A DNA stretch of 64,000 bases, taken from Neoconidiobolus thromboides FSU 785. Taxonomy: Eukaryota > Entomophthoromycota > Entomophthoromycetes > Entomophthorales > Neoconidiobolaceae. The notes beneath the pieces are model-generated. The model was not told the DNA's origin. It saw only the letters and a program-made list of their open reading frames with translations, and searched no databases. Shown piece after piece: positions 58,547-64,000 of the stretch. How positions within the stretch are numbered: the first letter of the stretch is position 1; each line of letters opens with the position of its first letter. Both the position numbers and the translations under genes were made by a program. The stretch spans positions 1 through 64,000 of the forward strand of contig MU626283.1 of the NCBI GenBank assembly GCA_025603075.1, read 5' to 3'.

Positions 58547-60265
58547 ATGACCAGTGGAAATTATGCCGGAGGTAACCGTAGTCTAACTCAATAACCAAAA
58601 AAGTGAACTTTTTAACTTTCGTCTATAGTTGAAATCCCCTCTATAGTATTAGATCTAGGATCCGATACGACACGTATTGGACATGCAGGAGAAGATTGTC
58701 CACGTAGTATGTTTCCTACAAATTTAGGTAAAAGGATAGGCGATTTTATTCCAGGAACCGATGGAGGATTTAGTAGTTCAAATAATAAGCATAATTATAT
58801 TGGTGGTATTGGGAATACAGTTAACCATATATCTGGAGTTGAAATGGTGAATCCATTTTCTGAAGGAGAGAGTGAGTTTTTTTGTTTGTAAAGTTACTAT
58901 ATTTTTTAGATAAAAAAGAGAACGAATTCTGAATGATTTACCAATATTAATTTTGTATTCTCTAGTTGTCGATTATGATGCTTTTGAATCCGTTTGTAGT
59001 TATGCATTCAATCACTCTTTACGTTTAGGCTCCAATGAACAACCGTTATTATTTACTGAGTATTCGTGGGCTAGCTTAAATCAAAGGGAAAAAGTAACTG
59101 AATTAATGTTTGAAACTTTTGATATCCCTGCTTTATATTTAGCTAGAAACGCTGTTTTATCTGCGTAAGTTTAATACCTTTTTAATATTTTAAGATGATA
59201 GAGATTAATAGAGGTTCTGAATTTTAGGTTTGCTAGTGGTAGAACAACTGCTTTGGTTTTAGACTCAGGAGCTTGTATGACTTCTGCAGTTCCTGTTTAT
59301 GATGGCTATGTGTTAAAGAAAGGTAAGAAATAACATAACAAATTAATTAACTGAATATAATGTATTTTTTTCTTTTAGGAATATTTAAACAACCATTAGG
59401 AGGCAATGATATCAATGAATATATTATTGAAGATTTAAAAAAATTATATAATTATGAAGTAACACCATCCTATTTAATTAAAAATAGACAAATACTAGAA
59501 GCGGAAGCCTTACCTCAATTAGAGTTAAAACAGTTCGAAAATACTACAGAATCATTTAATAAGTTTATGAAATTAGTAAGGATAAAGTTTGTTATAGTAA
59601 TAATAGTTTATTCCTTTGAATTTAGAATGCAGTAAATGAATTTAAAGAATCAACTTGTCAAATATTTGAATCCTTTTATAATCAAAAGTAAGTTAATAAA
59701 TAACAAAGTAGACTATTTTTAATAACTTTTATAACAACAATTAATCTAGTGCCATCGATACCCGTCCTGGTAAACCTTATGAATTTTCTGATGGTTATAA
59801 TCGAATTTTTGGTTCAGAGCGTTTCCGTTATGGAGAAATAATGTTTCAACCCAACCTATTAACTAATCATAAAAAAGATATGAATAGTATCTCCAAATTA
59901 ATAGTTGATAGTATCAACTTAATGGATGTTGACTTAAAACCTCATCTTTGTCATAATATTATATTAAGTGGTGGGAATACCTTAATCAATGGATTTAATG
60001 ATAGATTAGGTTATGAATTAAATAGTCAATTGTATGGGGTAAGTGAAGATAATCTTATATTATGTAATTTAGTAATGTTTTTATATTTTATATTTTATAG
60101 CAAAGAATTAAATTAATTCATGGACCTAATAATTTTGAAAGAAAATATACTAATTGGTTAGGTGGTTCTATTTTATCTTCATTAGCTACTTTTAATCAAT
60201 TGTGGCTATCTAAATCCGAATATCAAGAATCTGGGACTTCTATTATTGAGAAAAAATTTGCTTAA
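58547..60265 (+). CDS. ARP4: Actin-related protein Arp4 / BAF53-like, 8 exons
   Basis: Exons: 58547-58571, 58629-58871, 58966-59164, 59228-59322, 59379-59575, 59626-59687, 59750-60038 and 60101-60265; 424 residues. Actin-fold landmarks: [16 protein letters not shown] (phosphate 1), LVLDSGA (phosphate 2), [15 protein letters not shown] (adenosine) and the C-terminal [20 protein letters not shown]. Family-specific features are [39 protein letters not shown] and YEFSDGYN, which match Arp4/BAF53 rather than actin. Arp4 is a nuclear subunit of NuA4, INO80, SWR1 and related chromatin complexes. The first coding exon is 25 nt. Confidence 0.92.
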
Positions 60266-60548
60266 ATAAAGTTTATTATTTTATTACTCTATATATTTGC
60301 ATTACATATTTAATAATTGATTTTTTGAGTTTTTATTTTACTACGTGCTACTTAAATTAGTGAGCAAAAGATTCCAACCAATTAAATTTAAAGATGAAAT
60401 TATTAAAAATTTTATGGGATAAAAAAAGTCAATTAAGGATAAAGATCCAGTATCAAAACTCGATCTTTTGATATTTTCAATAAATAATAAAATATTAAGT
60501 CAATAGAGACAATTGAAAGGAAATAGAAGAAACAAAAAGTAAGGAAAG

Positions 60549-63500
60549 ATGAATCAACAAGAATTACCCAAAAAAGAATTAGCTTTGTATAAATCAATGC
60601 TCGTAATTTAACAATCTTTTGTTCATTTATATAAATTAATGAAATCAAATCATTTTATTATAGAAACTCTTTGAATTCAAACAATATAAAAAAGGATTAA
60701 AAACTGCAGAAACTGTTTTAAAAAAGGTACCTGAACATGGAGGTAAATCTCATTTTTAATAATATCATAATATCCTCAGGACTAATTCATTTGTCTTTTT
60801 CTTTTTTTATTATTTACTTTAAAATAAATAGAAACCTTAGTTCTTAAAGGTTTATTTTTATCCCATCTTAATAGAAAAGAAGAAGGTTTTGAATTAGCTA
60901 AAAAAGGATTGAAGATTAATCCAAATAGTGGAACTTGTAAGTAATATATAATTTAAAATGCAAATTTGAGAAAAGATAATAATAATACTAAAATTAAATT
61001 AAAAGCATGGAATGTTATGGGTATTATGTATCGAAATGAAAGAAATTATAAAGAAGCATTAAAATCTTTTATTGAAGCTATTAAATTTGATAAGGTAAAT
61101 TAGATTGCATTATTTATTAATATTTTAAAAACTATAAATAACTAATATTAATTTATTTATATATATAGAATAATTTTCAAATTATAAGAGATATCTGTTA
61201 TCTTCATATTCATCTTAGAAATTATGATTCTTTTAATGTAAGTTATATAATCAATTATAAACTCAAATCAATCAACTTAAACTTTATAATAGGAAATGAG
61301 TCAATTTATATTAAGTGCACGACCAGCGAATCGAGCCTTTTGGGGTGGCTTAGCAGTATCTTATCACTTAGTTAATAATTTAGATTCTGCTATCAAAGTA
61401 TTAGATGCTTATATTGAAACATTTTATGTAAATTTGAAATCGAAGTTAAATTAATTAATTGATAATAATAATTTTATTTTATTTACTTAGGAATCTAAAA
61501 ATGTACCTGATTATGAACATTCTGAATTAATGTTATATCGTAATTTACTGTATCAAGAAAATGGACAATATGAAAAAGCAAAACTCGATTTGGATATTAT
61601 TGAAAAAGATACATTTGATAAATTATCTCTTACTTTATATAAAGGTAAAAAATTAACGTGTTTTTGTTTTATACTTATTGATTTGATTTAATTTGATTTA
61701 GCTCGTATTTTAAAAAAACTTGGAGATAAATTAGGAGCTTCCGAAACTTATAGAAAATTAATTAATATTAATCCAGACTGTAAAGAATATATATTAGAAT
61801 TATTGGATATTGAAGAGTTAAATAAGGGTAAATTATAAATCTATTATTAATTAAATATTTTATTTTATTTTCAATATAGATAATTTAACTTATGAAGATA
61901 ACCAACGAGTATTAACTATATTTGATGATTTACGTCGAGATAACCCAAAATCAAATTTATTAAAATATTTACCTTTAGTTTATAGTAATAGCGAGCAATT
62001 TGAAAGTTATGCTAAACCATATATAACTCATGCCATTAAAAAAGGGATCCCATCTTTATTTTCAAATTTAAAAGATTTATATAAAAATGAAGAAAAGAAA
62101 GAAATCATCATCAAAATTATTGAAGAGATTTACAACGAAAGTAAAAATAGTAAAGATTTAGAAGTTAATGGAAATGGTAAAACTCTGACAAAATAATGAA
62201 TTGAATTATATATTTACTGAATTTGTTTTATTTAGGTACTTCAGCTGCTAATGAAATCATCTGGAGTGAATATTTTTTAGCTCAACATTATGATAAAATT
62301 GGAGATCATCAAAAAGCGTTAGAATTTATTGAATTAGCTATTCAAAGGGAACCTAAAATGGTAGAATTATATATGACTAAAGCTAGGATTTATAAGGTAA
62401 ATCGAATTAAAAAATACTATTTATTATTTAAAATATTATAAATTAATATTAATATATGATATATTAGCATCTTAAAAACATTGAAGTAGCTAGTGAAGTT
62501 ATGGAAGAAGCAAGAAAAATTGATCTTGCTGATCGATATGTTAATACAAAATGTACAAAATATTTGTTACGTAATAATAAAGTAGAAGAAGCAGAAAATA
62601 TTATTACTTTATTTGTTAGAGTAAGTTGAAGAATTAATTTATAATTCATAATTTATATGGATAATAATATATTAAACTGATTCTTTTTTATAGCCTGATT
62701 CCAATGACAAATTAAATGAATTAGCTGAAAATCAATGTTTATGGTTTGAAATTGAAGCAGCTAAATCTAGATATCGTCAGAATCAAATTGGCTTAACATT
62801 GAAAAAAGCTCATTTAATTGCTAAAGTAAATTGATTTAAATTCTCTATTATTATATAATGTTTAATATTTTTTAGCATTTTAATGATTTTGAAGATGATC
62901 AATTAGATTTCCATGGTTATTGTATGAGAAAATCAACTGTTCGTCCATATTTAAGGTTATTATTATAATATATTAATTAATGCTATTATTAATTTAATTT
63001 AATTTAATTTATAGAGCTTTAGTATTTGAAGATAAACTTTATTGTAATAAAACTTATCTTCAAGCAGTAGAATTGGCTGCTAAAGTAAATATTATAATTA
63101 AATTTAAAAATCAAAATTAACAATTATATTTTTAGTGTTATGTTATGATAGCTGAGAATCCAGAAGCAGCTAAAAATGCAGATAATCCAGAATATGGTAA
63201 ATTTTAATCTTTTTTATATTAAATTGCAATATAGTTTTTATATAATGTATTAACTTACTTTCATTATAAATAGCTAAGTTAAGTGCAGCTGAAAAGAAGA
63301 AATTAAAATTAAAACAAAAGAAAGCGTTACAAAAATCTAATCAAGAAAATGAAAAAAACAATGAGCTTACAGGGAAAAATGGTAAGTTAAATTAATATTA
63401 TTGTTACAATTTTAATAAGTTGTTTATTTTTATTATTTTTATTTTAGAATCCAAAAAAGATGAAGATCCAAAAGGTTTAAAATATTTTTCAGTAAGCTTT

Positions 63501-63955
63501 GGAAAAATTAATAATTTATCAATATTTATAATTTATTAATATTTATTAAGATTCAAAATCCCCTTGAAGAAGCATTTAAATTAATTAAACCAACACTTGA
63601 ATTTGAGGATTTAACATTATCTTATGTTCAAGCTTGTTTTGAAGTATTAATTCGACAAAGTAAGTTTTATTTATTATCTTATCTTATAAAAAGATTATAT
63701 TAACGATTTATATTATTATTAGATAAATTTCTTCTCAGTTTAAAGATGATATTAAAATCTATTAAATTAGATTCTAAAGATGCATTAATTCAAGAACAAC
63801 TTAAAAAATTCATAGAATGTTTTAATGAAATTAAAAAACAAAAGAAGACACCTGAATATTTAATAAATACAGTTGAAAATCAATTGAAGAAGGTAACTGT
63901 AGATTATCCAGAATATCTAGATATAGTTGTTGGTTTACAAGGATTGGAGATTTAA
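60549..63955 (+). CDS. NAT1: NatA acetyltransferase auxiliary subunit Naa15 (Nat1), 19 exons
   Basis: Exons start at 60549, 60664, 60832, 61006, 61169, 61293, 61491, 61702, 61880, 62236, 62468, 62694, 62876, 63015, 63136, 63274, 63448, 63551 and 63723, ending at 60602, 60742, 60936, 61094, 61237, 61427, 61644, 61827, 62176, 62396, 62620, 62825, 62955, 63084, 63196, 63381, 63491, 63659 and 63955; 752 residues. TPR repeats run through the protein: FEFKQYKKGLKTAETVLKK, SWNVMGIMYRNERNYKEALK, YFLAQHYDKIGDHQKALEFI. Naa15 signatures are the ML-Y-RNLLYQENGQYEKA stretch, CLWFEIEAAKSRYRQNQIG, HFNDFEDDQLDFHGYCMRK and the basic SAAEKKKLKLKQKKALQK helix. It anchors the catalytic Naa10 at ribosomes for co-translational N-terminal acetylation. 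It is the most exon-rich gene in the window. Confidence 0.93.
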
Positions 63956-64000
63956 CTAAGTGAAAAATTAAAATATGAAGGTATGGGATTATATGTTGAT

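Overview
The window is nuclear DNA of an AT-rich, intron-bearing eukaryote. Genes carry short introns (mostly about 45-100 nt, GT...TAG) and the conserved proteins read as fungal: a Mak5-type helicase, Ppn1/Ppx1 polyphosphatases, a MedA/Ren1-like regulator, mitochondrial mL59 and uL23m, Arp4, Uso1 and Mcd4. A seven-transmembrane rhodopsin-like receptor, CAP and other secreted proteins and the very low GC fit an early-diverging zoopagomycete/entomophthoralean fungus of the Conidiobolus kind. The organism assignment is inference.

Bases 1-22,200 are gene-poor. They hold a truncated CAP-domain protein, a GPCR, a thioredoxin with a decayed 5' duplicate next to it, a tRNA-Gly, a secreted proline-tailed protein, a dead secreted-protein gene, proteasome subunit beta-7 (Pre4 type) and a large MedA-like regulator. 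About 6 kb of gene-free DNA follows, packed with copies of one ~100-bp foldback inverted-repeat element (MITE-like), including one copy inserted inside another.

Bases 22,200-64,000 are gene-dense and mostly housekeeping: endopolyphosphatase, a FAM210-like mitochondrial protein, Mcd4, two head-to-head BRAP2-type proteins, S-(hydroxymethyl)glutathione dehydrogenase, ER DnaJ, Uso1/p115, mL59, exopolyphosphatase, dynein light chain, uL23m, Mak5 helicase, a CLPTM1 homologue, a tiny secreted Cys peptide, a CHY zinc-finger protein, TatD nuclease, Arp4 and the NatA subunit Naa15. Four intact tRNA genes (Gly-TCC, Val-AAC, Gln-CTG, Gly-GCC) and two tRNA relics are present.

Multi-exon genes were assembled by hand from GT/AG signals, frame continuity and family motifs. 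In each assembled gene the exon lengths sum to a whole number of codons. The most interesting items are the BRAP2 pair with complementary loss of domains, the foldback element family with its nested insertion, a GC-AG intron placed by a catalytic Asp, the thioredoxin promoter/exon duplicate, and the small secreted genes.
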